Below are positions 1 to 11,387 of a DNA stretch of 64,000 nucleotides, in pieces. The translations under genes and the position numbers were made by a program. This DNA is from Anthostomella pinea (Eukaryota; Ascomycota; Sordariomycetes; Xylariales; Xylariaceae): positions 3,906,001 to 3,970,000 of the forward strand of contig CAUWAG010000018.1 of assembly GCA_963556695.1 (NCBI GenBank). The letters are read 5' to 3'. Position 1 is the first letter of the stretch. Each line of letters opens with the position of its first letter. Under the pieces are notes generated by a model that saw only the letters and a program-made list of their open reading frames with translations, searched no databases and was not told the origin of the DNA.

Positions 1-151
1 TTCCAGCCCACGGAGTTTCGAAGCTAAAGCTGCAGTAAAGTCAATGGAAATCATTGTTGGATATCGAGTAATAACCCAACTAGCCGCCCCGTGTGCCCAT
101 TTCACCGTCGCCTTGTACTTCGGCACAATGCTTTGGTATGATCGAACCTCG
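1..151. other. 3' flank of the SUZ12-like gene
   Basis: This short stretch lies beyond the proposed stop codon. A 73-codon plus-strand frame runs antisense to the last exon and has no recognisable content. Nothing else is seen. Confidence 0.4.
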
Positions 152-2370
152 TCACTTGTGGCAGACATTGCAGCGCCACTTTCGGCTGTCGACCGGTTCC
201 GTTGCATCTTCCTTGATGCATCCGACATGATAAAGAGGCCTGTCACAATCCTGCAAACCTGTTAGTCATACTTGGGCTAGATAGGTATTGAGGAAGAAAT
301 ACTGACCAGATTTGAGCAGATCAGCGTGGACGGACCCCGGACTGGTTGGCCACAAACGGCACATCCCGATACCGATTTGCGATAACCAGCTCTCGGAGGG
401 GACGCCTTCGGGGCCTCAGGCTGATCGGGTCGCCTTTCCGATCTCGCCCGTCGCACAATGGCGAGCGCCTCGAGGATCGTAGGTTCTGTCAAAGCACTGC
501 GTGTTTTTAGATAGCCTAGGTGTTTGGACCACTCAGTCATGCGGCTCTGCGATGCAACCAGCCATGAAGCCTTGGTTTGGACGAATCGAATGTAGACCTC
601 CTGGAGGTGAGGCTCCGAAGTGACACATTCCTTATTCACGAAAGCGTCCCACTTGGAGATATACTCCTTCTCATCTTGATGTACGTCGCTGTAATCCCGG
701 ATGATGTCACGGTGCTTCTGTACAAGCCATGTGTCGTCAACCTTAGGCGGGTCAACGAGAGATCCAGGCTCAAGCAAAGATTTGCTAAGCCGGTCGTATA
801 TGGGCTGCTTGATAATGGGGATTCGCTGCCTCGTATCCTTGGGCCTTTGAAAACTAGGCATTCGCAAGGGCTGCGCATTGAGTTAGTGTGCGCTTTGATG
901 GAAGACAATTCAGTGCGGCCAGAGCAATCTAACCTTCGTTGGCTCGTGTTGAACCAAAGTTCTGGGTAGTTTCTGCGGTGAGACCTCGTGGTCTTCATCC
1001 GTTTCGTGCCCTTCCGGGCTCGAGAGATCCCGTACGGCGGACTTGGACTGACGCGGCGTCTCTTGACCATGAAGGGTGATCCAGATGCGGAAGCCGTTCA
1101 TGTCAAAGGTGAATTTGTACTCTCTGTGAGCCTCGACATGTCTCACCAGCTGAGCCATGGACGAGTGAGCAGCATAGCAGCGAATGCATTGGTACTCCTT
1201 CAGAGGGACATGCCCCGTCCGTGGCAATATCCAAGTAACTTGACCTGTCTCGTTGGCGGCATTGGCGGCATTGGTCAACTTGCGTTGCTTTCTCTCCTTC
1301 CGTTCCTTGCCGCGCGCCTTGTCACTCAGGAGTTTCAGGTTGTAGTTCTGTTTCTCCCTCGTCCTCAAGGACCGACTGGGCGTATTGGCATCTCCGTGAT
1401 CTTCGTCCTCATCCACCAGCCCGTCATTGTTGTCCTTCGGATGTCCGTTGGTGGGTTGTTCGACTCTGCCATTAACATGGCCATTCGTGAGCGGTTCCAA
1501 CGCCCCATTGGCCAGAGGGACTTTCCTGTCCGTTGAAATAAACGCCTCCCCAGCTCTTGCAGTGCTAGCAGTTGTATGATTTGTAGACCATTCAAAGCAT
1601 ACACGTAACATCATATCAAGCTCTTCTTCTTTACCCGGCTGCTTCCTGATGTTGACGGGATTCAATATATGACCTTTTTCGCTCAGTCTATAGTTGATAT
1701 GTGATGCGAGAGCCCAATGGTGTGGAGGATAGTCAAAGGTACGGCGCTCCATCTTGGGAAACAACTCAAAAGGCGGCCAGCTGGGATCTCCAGCCGACTC
1801 CAGTTCAGCAGTAATTGAGTAGTGATCTAGAAAAGTGAAGACGTCGTCATCGTACCGCCAAACGTAGAGCTTCTCGGCCGGGACGATGAACGGTGTGGGC
1901 AGATACACTCTTGCACTTCGACAGATATCGTCGTCGTCTCGGAAGACCTTGACGTTGCATGTCTGACTGTCGCAATGCAGTATGCGTTTTTCCGTGGGCG
2001 GATTATGCCTGAAAATCATGATTTTGCAGCGAGCTGGTATGATGGGAATGTCCTTCTGCTCAGTAGAACCATCGTCAGGGTTCGAGCGGTTCGAGCCGCA
2101 CGCGTCCCTATGACTGATACGGAGGACTTGAATTTTCAGAACCTTTTCGAAATCGCTTGGGTTTTCGGGGAGAAGGCGAGCGAATGCACCGCGTGGGCCA
2201 GCCTCTGGATCGGAATCTATTCGCCGTCTCTTGGCAGCACGAGGAGGCGTACCATTGACGACATGGTCACCGTTTGCCGAGGTCACTTTGGTGTCCTTTT
2301 GACCCAGAACAAAATTCCAGGCTCGACGAGTGAAGGGCAATTCTCCTGAGCGCTTGTAAGTGGTGGCCAT
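152..2370 (-). CDS. SUZ12: Polycomb PRC2 subunit, SUZ12-like (VEFS box)
   Basis: Three exons are proposed, 2370-934, 870-307 and 250-152, with introns of 63 and 56 bp, giving 699 residues. Seen: a basic patch near residue 48; a C2H2 finger with C394, C397, H411 and H415 (KEYQCIRCYA...LVRHVEAH); a VEFS-like block at about 545-620 (SKWDAFVNKE... IRFVQTKASWL... EWSKHLGYL); and a Cys/His-rich end beginning CAVCGQPVRG and continuing in exon 3 with CDRPLYHVGC and CNVCHK. The finger plus VEFS order is that of SUZ12, the nuclear scaffold of PRC2, which methylates H3K27 in facultative heterochromatin. The start ATG lies in a strong context (GCCATGGCC). Exon 3 is inferred from GTCAGT...TTTGCAG and restores a plausible zinc-binding C-terminus. 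The gene is divergent from the F-box gene. Family assignment is fairly sure; the last exon is a hand-made model. Confidence 0.85.
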
Positions 2371-4495
2371 GGCCGAAGGAGACCATGAGCGCAGCTTGCC
2401 ACGAGACTGTGGCTCCCTGTCCAGACTGAATCAAATTAGTGTAAGATGGCGACGCGAAATCACAATGCACGACTTCCATACGCAAGCGATTATGAATTAT
2501 GAGTGACCCGGCAGCATGGTGAGTCGTGATGGGTCGTGACGGGGTTGGCAACTGGAAGAGAGCGGCAGGTGGGATCAAGGAATTGTGACAGGTCGGGCAC
2601 GACAAGTACAAAAGCTGGCCGGGCTGATGGGGTGCCGCTGTGGTGTTGGTAGTGTTTGGTGTGAGAGGCACGAGCGGCCACTGGCCACTCAGGGGGTGGC
2701 GACGGGCAGAAAGAAAAGAAGGAGAGACGGGGAAGTTTGAAGGGTAGGTAGTATACAGGTACAGGTACGGGCTGGCGCAGGGCGAGGGACTATACAGGAT
2801 GTGCAGGTGGTGGTAGACACGTGCGAGATGAGTGACATTGAAACATTGAACCAGACGCGTCGCTGTGGGAAATGGATTGAACATACTGCTGCACAGCCCA
2901 ACGGCTGCATGTGGCGGAGACATTGTGGCTTGAATCTCGGTCCGGGGGTCCCTCAGTGCTGTGGCGTGGCCGGTTGTGGCTGCTCACATTGGACATGGAT
3001 GAACGACCCGGACATCAATTGCATGAGTGAGAAACTGTCCGCCTGCACTCCTTACTGCAGACATCTGGCGAGGCTGCAGGCGGGTTGAAGTGCGGCGTAC
3101 CTGGAAAGTTTGACCAGAAGAATTGAAGTGAGTAAACAAAGGGGCGGTGTTTGGAGTCTACACGCATGAACTTGCACGGAATTCAGAATGGCTGGTGGCT
3201 TGAATTGATTATTGAAGACGGCAGGAGAGGCTTCAATTCTTGGAGCGCCCAGCGCGCACTGGTCGAGAGCCTAGGCACCTGGTAGTAGTAGTAGGTGAGC
3301 ATGTGCCTTCCAATTCCTCCAGCCTCGGGAGTCGATAAGTTAGTAAGATTAATGGTGAACTTCAATGCTAATTGCTACCTATATCTTTCTGATGCTGCCC
3401 GTCACGTAATGATGTACTCATAAATCTATATAAATTTATGTATGTATATGTACATGTAGCCCACATACCTACCGGTAGGTACATCATGAAGGTGCTAACC
3501 AAATGAGTGAGCGCACTTTATTGGCCGTTGAAAGGGGGAAGGGATAAGAGCTCGGCACAGCCCCGTCCTTCAAGTGACACCACCAATCTTCATTTTCTGC
3601 TCCGCTGCCCGAGAGCAAGCATTTTCCTCCCTTTCTCCCATCTTCTGAATATCGTTGCCGAAATAATGTACAACGCACCATCGTGAGAAGGACGCAGATC
3701 CCGAAGCTCTGTACGCAACAAGGTATGTAGGTCCCATGGGCCACAACGACTCCGTATCATCAAGTCATGACAAGCTCACATAAGCATTAGCAGGCAAGCA
3801 GGAGAATGGATTCTACTCCATACCTAACATCATGATGCGGGTGCAACCTCGACAGTCTGACAAGAGAGAGCTATGTCAGCCGTCGGCAGCGCCACCTTGC
3901 ATTGTCAAAGGCACAGATCCGATGGGCACGAGATACAATACCCTTAAACTTGCGGCATTTCAAGGTTGGCAAAACCTTAAGGGCTGCCCCGGCAAGGTGT
4001 TCCAACACTCCCAGTCGCGGGGCGGGATTGACAGCAGAGTTATCATCAGACCACAGAATGCCCGAGTGCAATTGAATCCCTTGACGGTAGGTCCGGACAG
4101 GTAATACCTTCTCTCTTCTTGTTCACGAGGCATTGTTTATGCACGCACTTAATCAGGGCATGTTCTTCCCAATTGCCTCGTGTATTTTTCACGTGCTGTC
4201 TTCGCTTGGTGGGGATGCATTCTTGCCCGGCAACAAGTAGGCCCACTTCCGTTATCTCCTTATCTCCGACTGGCGGGGCTCGAACAATGCTATTTTGAAA
4301 TTCCGCTTTTTCCCCAGCTGCCGCTTTCGTCACCCCGAGCACCTGAGGCAGGCCATATCAATTCCACCTGCATCTGCAACTGCAACTGCAGCAGCACCTT
4401 GATCGCACTTCGGATTGTTTTTCATCTACCTCCCCACTCACAACCAGTGCTTCCACCGATGCAAGGCGCATCGTAAGTCTTCGTCTTCGACCAGC
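2371..4495. promoter_or_regulatory. Divergent intergenic region SUZ12 / F-box
   Basis: Both flanking genes start outward from this 2.1 kb stretch, so it should hold both promoters. The frames inside it are short and low in complexity. Visible features are a TACCTACC/GGTAGGTA palindrome at 3466-3481, an AT-rich TATA-like block just before it (about 3420-3450), several tracts of repeated TACAGG or TATGTA type, and CTGCAACTGCAACTGCAGC repeats at about 4370-4395, shortly before the F-box start. Confidence 0.5.
3466..3481. promoter_or_regulatory. 16-bp perfect palindrome TACCTACCGGTAGGTA
   Basis: The sixteen bases read identically on both strands. The half site GGTAGGTA recurs in other intergenic regions of the window (about 2743, 27467, 28007, 30657, 35060). 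A dimeric factor binding site is a reasonable inference; no factor is known from the sequence. Confidence 0.45.
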
Positions 4496-6652
4496 ATGGA
4501 CGGCAGCTTCTACAGCACGCCGCCGCGAGGTCGACGTGATCTTCTGCCACGCCTGGCAAAGATCAAGACTCCAGCGCGCACCACCCGGTCTACTGCCCTC
4601 TACTTCTCCGACATCACCACCTCTCCCGAGTCCGAGACTACCCCCCAGCTCGAGCTCGAAGACGATCTCCCTCGCCGCGTCTTGCGCAAACGAAAGGCCA
4701 ACAACACTGCTGTTACCGCCACCGCTACTGCTCCCAAGCGTCGACGCCGAGAACCGACTGTTTTCAGGAAGCAATTCGGAGCTGATGCGACCGAGGCAGA
4801 TCGCCTGACAGACCATACGCCCCGAGTATTTCCCCCGTGGAGCACTCTTCCGTACCATGTCTGGCTGCGCGTCTTCCACTATATTGCCGTACCAATTCGC
4901 AACGTTTCTTCGCGGGGCGAGGATGTGACCGAGGCAGTCGGCAGCCTACTTGCTGCTTCACGCACTTGCAGAGCCACCTGCGAGCCAGCTTTGGCCAACT
5001 TGTACAAATGCCCGCCTTTCTACCAGGCCTTTTTCACCAAGTCACCACACGCGACCTTCTCCCAATTCATCCAGACCCTGAGTCTCCCTCCTGCCGATAC
5101 CATCGTCAAATACCGCCCCAAGGTAGAGATACTGCGCATCGACGTCGATGCCTTCTTGAGCCGGAAGTACAGTAGTGGCCACATGACCCTACAGCGCGTC
5201 ATCCAGAATCTCCCTCGACTGTCTCATTTGGAGCTGTATCTTCAACTCGATCAACCGCTTTCGCGGGGCCTCGAGTATAACATTAGATGGAAGCTGAGTG
5301 AAGACGACCTGATGCAAGCATTCGAGCCAATCCCGGGTGGAGACAAGGCACTGGGGGATAAGACGACGGCGACTCAGCTGCAGAGCTGGCGATGGAACGC
5401 TCGTCTCGTGCGAGATGCCTTCTCTCTCGATCGACAACCAGAGATTCATCAGAAACCGAGTTTCGCAAGCATCCGCAAGGTTGCTTACGTGAACTACCAA
5501 CTTCCGTCTTTGAGCCTTTCGGCCAAGCAGCGTGGGACTGATGAGGTCAAAGAGCGCGATAGACAAACGGTTGCTGACCTTGCTGCGTCTATCTCAGCAC
5601 TTCCCAACTTGCAACACCTGATACTGGAGTCATCAACAGTCGCTAATGGCTCCCTGCTGGTACTCCTGCCTAATACCCTCAAGCACCTCGAGTTGATCAA
5701 CTGCTGGGAGATCGTCAGCGATGACGTTGCGAACTTCTTGTCATCGCACGGCCGCTTCTTGCAGACGCTCACGGTAAAACATTGCCAGTCGTTAAGCCTG
5801 GGCTTTCTCACTGTTCTCGGAACTGCATGTCCCCAGTTGACTCATCTCGATGTCGACCTCAACTACTTCAGACATCATGAATCGTACGCCGATAACAAAC
5901 CGGACTACGACGCACTTCTTGAAGACGATCAGGTTCCGACGTGGCCAGCAACAATGCAGTCCATTGAGATCAATCACATGCGTAATTGGAGTCGCAAAGC
6001 GGCTGAGAACTTCTTTGGAAGCCTCGTGGATAGTGCCCCTGCACTTCCCCATCTTCGAAGACTCGTCTTCAAGGCCAGCATCGATGTCGCATGGCGTCAA
6101 CGTGCCGAGCTGTCGAAACAGTTGGTCGAGAAGATGACCCGAGTCTTTAAGAGAAAGTCTGAAGCACCGAAGGATCATCGAACGTTGCGCCCAGCCAAAG
6201 TAGAACCAAAAGTCAACGGATGGAAGCATGTCGAGAGCTCATTACCGGTAACACGTCGAAGCATGCGTCTTGCTGATCAACCGTCTGCGCTGCCCTCGCT
6301 CGACAGTACCGTATTCACATTTGGGACGAGAGAGCCTCGAAGAGTGTCCGCCGTTGGCAAGGACTTCAAATCGTTGAAGATTGGCACGTCAATCTTTGAC
6401 GCCGACGATGAGGACAGTGAGGATGAGTTAGCCGCTGAGTATTTCGACTCGCCGCGACCTAAACGCAGGTTGGTGAAATCGAAGAAGCCACAACCGAGCA
6501 ACGACGAGTTCTACCATGGGCTTTGTGACCTTGTCCACGTCTACATTGACAACCAGAGGCCCAGAGAGCGGCAGCTTGACATGGAGGACTTCTTAGATTC
6601 GCCCGACGGGTCAGACTCTGAATGGGATGGTGGTGACCGCGACGTCTTGTGA
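4496..6652 (+). CDS. F-box / leucine-rich-repeat-like protein
   Basis: A single-exon gene of 718 residues. The ATG at 4496 (context AGCATGGAC) is preferred to the in-frame ATG at 4415, because the 27 residues in between are low complexity and lie next to CAACTG repeats. Seen: a basic Ser/Thr/Pro-rich N-terminus with KRRRR near 81-85; an F-box-like segment at about 111-165 (FPPWSTLPYHVWLRVFHYIA, then the LLAASRTCRATCEPAL block); leucine-patterned repeats in the middle (LRIDVDAF, LSHLELYL, LQHLILESS, LKHLELINC, LTHLDVDL); and an acidic C-terminus (DADDEDSEDEL). F-box proteins recruit substrates to SCF (Skp1-cullin) ubiquitin ligases. The substrate cannot be read from sequence. It could be a Pof2/Rad7-like factor, but this is not resolved. 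Confidence 0.8.
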   Translation: MDGSFYSTPPRGRRDLLPRLAKIKTPARTTRSTALYFSDITTSPESETTPQLELEDDLPRRVLRKRKANNTAVTATATAPKRRRREPTVFRKQFGADATEADRLTDHTPRVFPPWSTLPYHVWLRVFHYIAVPIRNVSSRGEDVTEAVGSLLAASRTCRATCEPALANLYKCPPFYQAFFTKSPHATFSQFIQTLSLPPADTIVKYRPKVEILRIDVDAFLSRKYSSGHMTLQRVIQNLPRLSHLELYLQLDQPLSRGLEYNIRWKLSEDDLMQAFEPIPGGDKALGDKTTATQLQSWRWNARLVRDAFSLDRQPEIHQKPSFASIRKVAYVNYQLPSLSLSAKQRGTDEVKERDRQTVADLAASISALPNLQHLILESSTVANGSLLVLLPNTLKHLELINCWEIVSDDVANFLSSHGRFLQTLTVKHCQSLSLGFLTVLGTACPQLTHLDVDLNYFRHHESYADNKPDYDALLEDDQVPTWPATMQSIEINHMRNWSRKAAENFFGSLVDSAPALPHLRRLVFKASIDVAWRQRAELSKQLVEKMTRVFKRKSEAPKDHRTLRPAKVEPKVNGWKHVESSLPVTRRSMRLADQPSALPSLDSTVFTFGTREPRRVSAVGKDFKSLKIGTSIFDADDEDSEDELAAEYFDSPRPKRRLVKSKKPQPSNDEFYHGLCDLVHVYIDNQRPRERQLDMEDFLDSPDGSDSEWDGGDRDVL

Positions 6653-8264
6653 TCGGATGACGTTTCTGGGAAGGAGTCATGGTACGAAACGAATAACGAG
6701 GCTTGCATGACAAGATGGAAGGATTCATTTGGCAACGGCGTTAATGGAAAGAACCGGTCATAAAATATACAGGAGTCATCACTGACACGGCGAATTAGCA
6801 GGGACAGGTCGCACGAACAAGGCAAATGATACCCCGAATCATGGATGAAATACCACGCTGTACATTAGAATCTTCCGAAGGGAAGCAACGCACCTGCCCA
6901 CACTCATCACGGTAGAGCGGCAATACAACGCATGCAGAAATACTCTAGATACTCCTTTGCGTGATCACGGCAGCTTCAACGATGTGCTATGAACTACTAA
7001 TGATGAACGCGTCCAAGTCTGCCGTACTCACCAACTGCAGTCCGACATTGCCTCCGAGCTAGACTCACTTCCAGTAAGTGCTTGCTGTCCCCCTGTGCCT
7101 TTTGGTAGCTTTCCCAGATGCTGATAAATCACAAGTCTTGTTGTAATCTATCAGTTGTCTGGGTGGTGCTTGATTAACAGGTCGGATGGAAAGGTTCCAT
7201 CCGAGATGTATCTAAATACCTAAATTACAGTGGTGAGGTACCTGGGGCAACAAAGGGTTGCCAGGCAGCCTTCATCAGGTAACCTCCAACATATCTGGTG
7301 GGGTTACCAGAATACTCCATATGGGTCCATGCACTGGATCCACACCCCCAAGGATTGAGATACTAATGTGCATAATAACCCCGCATAAGCAGTGACCCCA
7401 GGGGCAATAGACTGGAATAAGTACCTCATCGCCGCTTATTCCACCAACACATTGTGAGTTCGACTACTCGATACGATGCGGACCTCATCCGTCTCATGTG
7501 ATCTGGACCGTCCAGCTCCCAACTCGCCCATCCACGCCCCGTGGCCGCGAAGCCCTTGTTACATAAGTTCTCACGAACAGGACTTGTGTATCGGTAATCC
7601 GCCCCTCCGGCTTGAACTCATCTAGGCTCTGAAGATGTCTGGCCAGTCGGCATGAAAGAACCCACCCCGAATGTCAGCCCTGATTGATGAGCGATGTCTT
7701 CCTGTCGGGCCGTGGGTAAGTGATGGTCTGCTCGAGCTTGCAGGTCGTTAAATTCGTTTCCCAGAAGCAGATTTGGCTTGAGACCGTCATCGTTAATCCT
7801 TGGCTCTATCTCGAAAATGCCTATTGCCGGTGCGGCCGCATGGCAACCGACCTGGCATCGCGAGCTTGAACCTGGATTTTTCTGTCATTTGAATTCTTTT
7901 TCCCGATGCCTCCAGCATCAATTGGCTTAGGCGGTCGGAACACTCAAAGTTTTTGACTGTTTCAACCCACTACTTCCGGTCCGCCATTTGGTGTGACGAG
8001 CCAGTGTTTATGCAGATCGTTCATTTCTGGCCGTGGAAGACGACTCCGATGTATGCGTAGGAACATCGTCTGTCTGGGTCAGAGTGAGACTGCTGCGGCG
8101 TAGCATTGACATGGACATAATTTGCTTCGGCGACGTCTGGCTGCATATATTCGTCTGTTCAATCCTCCTTGGGAGTCTTTTTCGACCTGGTGACTGGCGC
8201 GTTACAGAAATATCACCATGTATGGCGCGATCACCACCAACGCCAACACAACCTGATACGTCCG
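6653..8264. other. Gene-free stretch after the F-box gene
   Basis: No frame here is convincing. The first few hundred bases are the F-box 3' flank. Because the next gene is on the minus strand and ends at 8265, the stretch lies between two converging 3' ends. Nothing repeat-like is obvious. Confidence 0.4.
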
Positions 8265-9053
8265 CTACCTCACCGTCTTCGTACCCCCCTCGTCTACGGC
8301 CGAAAAGATACCGTCGAAGCGCCGAACTAAGCGCAAGCCGAGCGACGTATCGGTTTCCGCGACTACAGAGGATAGTGTCGGTTTTGATGATGATGATGGT
8401 GGTGGTGATGGTGGTGGTGATGGTGGTGGTTTGGGGGTTGTGGTGGGGTGATGGGGTTTGTGGTCTTGTAAGATAGTGGAATATGCGTCGGTTTCCAAGG
8501 CTGTGGAGGCTGGTGTTGCTGATGGTGGTGGTTTGGGGGTGATGGGATGATGGGTTTTGCGGTCTTCTTGGGAGTCGTCTTGTAAGATCCTAGGGCTTGT
8601 GTCGTATGAATGAGTGGGTTCGTCTTTTTCTTCTGTCTGCGGAGCCGGCTGTGTTTCTTCTTCTGCGTAGATGTTGTGCAGCTGCTCTGTGGTGAGGAGG
8701 AGGGAGTCTCTATCAACCTCCCGGGGTGAGAATATCTGTGTCGATATATCGGCGGCGAGAACGGTAAAGCGGGTGTGTGTGTGGGTGCTCGTTGGCTGGG
8801 TGTGGTTGCCCAGGTGGTGGTGGGCTTGTCCTGCCACGGTGACTGGCACTGTGACGCCGGTCCTTTGCGTGTGCTCTGGTCCATCTGGTAACAATGTGTG
8901 TATGGGTGTTGTGGAGTTCTGTCCCTGGATATTGAAAACATGGCATATGCTCGTGATGCTCGTGCAGCCGACGAATAGTACTGAGTGTGACATATCCCCG
9001 GTTGCAGTGGCGAACCTGGGAGGTAGGTTGTTGGTCGCGGCTTGGAGCGACAT
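8265..9053 (-). CDS. Hypothetical protein with Pro/Ser-rich C-terminus
   Basis: An intronless frame of 262 residues that I do not recognise. The first 130 residues are mixed (MSLQAATNNLPPRF..., ILSPRE-like polar segments, LLLTTEQLHNIYAEEE). The C-terminal half is dominated by PKPPPS, THHPIT and SPPPSPPPSSSS runs encoded by GGTGGTGAT-type repeats on the plus strand. The start has an adenine-rich context (AAAATGTCG), and a TATA-like stretch lies about 10-20 bp upstream on the minus strand. An overlapping second frame of similar length exists (8363-9070) and is richer in His and Gln. I prefer the 262-residue frame because its N-terminal half is less repetitive. It may be a disordered protein or a non-coding low-complexity tract. 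Confidence 0.4.
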   Translation of the reverse strand: MSLQAATNNLPPRFATATGDMSHSVLFVGCTSITSICHVFNIQGQNSTTPIHTLLPDGPEHTQRTGVTVPVTVAGQAHHHLGNHTQPTSTHTHTRFTVLAADISTQIFSPREVDRDSLLLTTEQLHNIYAEEETQPAPQTEEKDEPTHSYDTSPRILQDDSQEDRKTHHPITPKPPPSATPASTALETDAYSTILQDHKPHHPTTTPKPPPSPPPSPPPSSSSKPTLSSVVAETDTSLGLRLVRRFDGIFSAVDEGGTKTVR

Positions 9054-9997
9054 TTTAGGTAGTATAACACTGTTTGGTTGGGAAGACCAAAATTTAAGCC
9101 TTCATCTTCAATACAACTTCATAATAAGAGTGAATGTGGATGAATGAATGGTATGGTTAGAGTTATGCGGCCATTTGGAACCCTTTCTCCGCAAGACAGC
9201 CCCTTAAGCCACATTGTTCTCGAACCAGAGTTTATTTAATTTGACTTTGGCAAAACTTCCGCAGCAGGGTTATACTTCATCGATGTAATTGAACTTATTG
9301 CCCATCGGTGTACTGCCTACCTCGATGATTCGTCCAGATTTGAGTGAGTTACCTCGGCCAGCCATGAGCCCCAAGAGAGTGTTATATTGATGAAATGTCA
9401 ATTTGGTTGGTCCGAGAGTTGGTCCGAGAGTTGGTCCGAGGATGAGAATTGCCCTTATTGATATGCAATAAGTCTCTCCAGTCTATGTATCTATTGCCAT
9501 CTTGATGCTAGATACGTAGCTGTATGCATCCCGTAAGTAACCCCTGATGACACGCCGACAGGCGAGACATTCGCGTCATTTCCTATGGGATGCCTGCTCA
9601 GAAGTATACCTGCGCGCCGACCCTGTCCCATGACCTTAGATAGAATCCCACGCGTGTGAAGTCATGCTGATGGGGTGATCCTCAAGGAACGAGTGGTTCG
9701 GGAGTAGGGTAGCCTTTCTGAAGGTCGCAGGAAGCCGTAGCTCTCCAGAACGAATGACCTTGAGGTGGGTGATCGCCAACCTATCTGACACAAGTTCGTC
9801 GAGCTGTGGCTTCTATTAAGGTGACCTTTGGCGGCATGTATTCCTTTAGAGGATCAATGCAGACTAATCGCACTTCTGTCTCGTATTGCCCTGCCGTGTT
9901 GCTCTGTTGCCGCCGTGATCAACGAATGAGGTGGGAAGAGTCGCCCCAGGTGTTGAGTTCGTAGTCATGAGGAGCGGCAAACCATCAGTGCGGATAT
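9054..9997. other. Gene-free stretch with a 12-bp tandem repeat
   Basis: This lies upstream of the 8265-9053 gene and downstream of the 9998-10369 gene, both on the minus strand, so it probably contains the promoter of the former. Only the TTGGTCCGAGAG repeat at 9408-9443 stands out. Confidence 0.4.
9408..9443. repeat. Three tandem copies of a 12-bp unit
   Basis: The unit TTGGTCCGAGAG starts at 9408, 9420 and 9432; the third copy ends with a one-base change. No function is evident. Confidence 0.75.
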
Positions 9998-10369
9998 TCA
10001 TTTCAATCCTGATATAAGGACACCACTCCAGTCGTACAGGGAGGTGGTTTCCCATAGATCCTTGCTCAGCACGCCGCGAAACCCGCTGCTGGCAGCGCCC
10101 ACCGGTCGTGCTTCGGACGGTGACCACCATGAGGCCTCAGACGCGTCGGCTCGTTCATCGCTGTTTGAGCCCGCCGAATCTTCGGCGTTCGTAGCATCGG
10201 ACACATTATCCTGCGGCTTGACCGCGATCTCAGGCGTGGCGTCCTGGATGAATGTGTGGATGGAGGTTACGACCCCATCCGTCTGTAGTGTCAAGGCCTT
10301 GGGTGTCTTCTTTCGACTGCTGCGCTTCAGTTGCTCCTGCTGAGCTGGGGCATTTTCAAGAGTACTCAT
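9998..10369 (-). CDS. Small hypothetical protein, 123 residues
   Basis: Unrecognised. The frame is open further upstream (to 10606), but the ATG at 10369 is preferred because the protein from there (MSTLENAPAQQEQLKRSSRKKTPKAL...) has ordinary composition, while the upstream extension is Ser/His/Pro-rich and looks like a leader. Seen: a basic patch KRSSRKK near residue 15-21, an acidic Ser/Asn/Asp-rich middle, and a C-terminus with aromatic residues (ASWWSPSEARP, DLWETTSLYDWSGV). No membrane segment or signal peptide is visible. It may be a lineage-restricted small protein. Confidence 0.45.
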   Translation of the reverse strand: MSTLENAPAQQEQLKRSSRKKTPKALTLQTDGVVTSIHTFIQDATPEIAVKPQDNVSDATNAEDSAGSNSDERADASEASWWSPSEARPVGAASSGFRGVLSKDLWETTSLYDWSGVLISGLK

Positions 10370-11214
10370 GTTGTGCCTGTCGCAAGTTTGAGACTGCCCT
10401 GGTTCCTGGGATTTGTGGGGTGAAGTGAGATAAAGAGTGTGGTTTGCGATTCTGGCGGCAATGCTGGCTGAGTGCAACTGCCGACGTGGGAGGATGCTTC
10501 CAGGGTTATATACTGTATGGGTCGGAAGCATGAGGACACATTCGACCGAGAACATAAGGTAGGCAGCCGTTGGCAGAAGATAAGAAGACGGGGACGGGCG
10601 GCACATGGGGCGGATGGCCGGGGTAGGTGGAGATGGTGGTGATCAGGATCGGTGTTTTTGTTGGATCCATGCGATTCCAGCCTGCAAACCACCTATACCA
10701 GGACCCACATGTATGATTAGATAAGTGATTAGATACCGGATTGCGAGGTCACTTAGCCAGACCTTCAGGTCCAGCTAGACCTCCCAATCCAACCATCAGC
10801 AACATCATGACCTTGACCCCATACTCGAGTATTATGATTGATCGTTCAAGCCTGTTCCAACAGTTTTCCTATAAATGGCAACATTTGCGGGCCCCTCCGC
10901 TCCCACCGAAGACCGCCACCCTCCTTTCGCGGAGTTTCAGCGGACAGACCGAGAACCTCCAGCACTTTCAATCGGAAGTTAGGTCGGTCAAGGGGACACC
11001 TCCCAGTGGAAGATGACCCTTCGGCTGCTTGGGGCGAACCTGAAGCCATATTCAGGGTATTCTGGCCAGAATGGCTGGTCCTCTTCTCAAACAAGCCACC
11101 ACTGTCTGCATCTTCGTTGGAGAATTGTCATTCCCAGAGTAGCCAAAATCCAGAGTACCTCACTTTACAACTGCCAGATCAATTGACAGGTGCAGCCCAA
11201 CACCTCATATTAAG
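10370..11214. other. Gene-free stretch upstream of the small gene
   Basis: This holds the presumed promoter of the 9998-10369 gene, including a CT-rich tract on its coding strand at about 10600-10650. Plus-strand frames at 10741-11227 overlap one another and resemble no family I recognise. Confidence 0.35.
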
Positions 11215-11365
11215 GATAAGTGTATAAAAAAGATTATTATAAACGTAAAATAGGTTAATGTGATTAATTAGATAACTAAAAAATTAATATGCTTAGAAAG
11301 CATTAAAACTATTAAGCAGCTTATGAAAGTATAATAAATAAACCCTAGTTCTTGATTAATTTCCA
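11215..11365. repeat. Short AT-rich scar (RIP-like)
   Basis: About 150 bp are abruptly A+T-rich and full of TAAT/TTAA words between GC-balanced flanks, like the three long AT-rich elements further right. No terminal repeats are visible. It ends about 20 bp from the premature stop of the kinase-like gene at 11388, which suggests that a transposon insertion or deletion removed the end of that gene. Confidence 0.5.
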
Positions 11366-11387
11366 TTTCCTTACCAATCGAGCGAGT

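Noticed and set aside
8363..9070. A 235-codon His/Gln-rich frame overlapping the 8265-9053 gene
   Set aside because: Its length comes from the same GGT/GAT repeats read in another frame, and its N-terminal half is less protein-like than the chosen frame.
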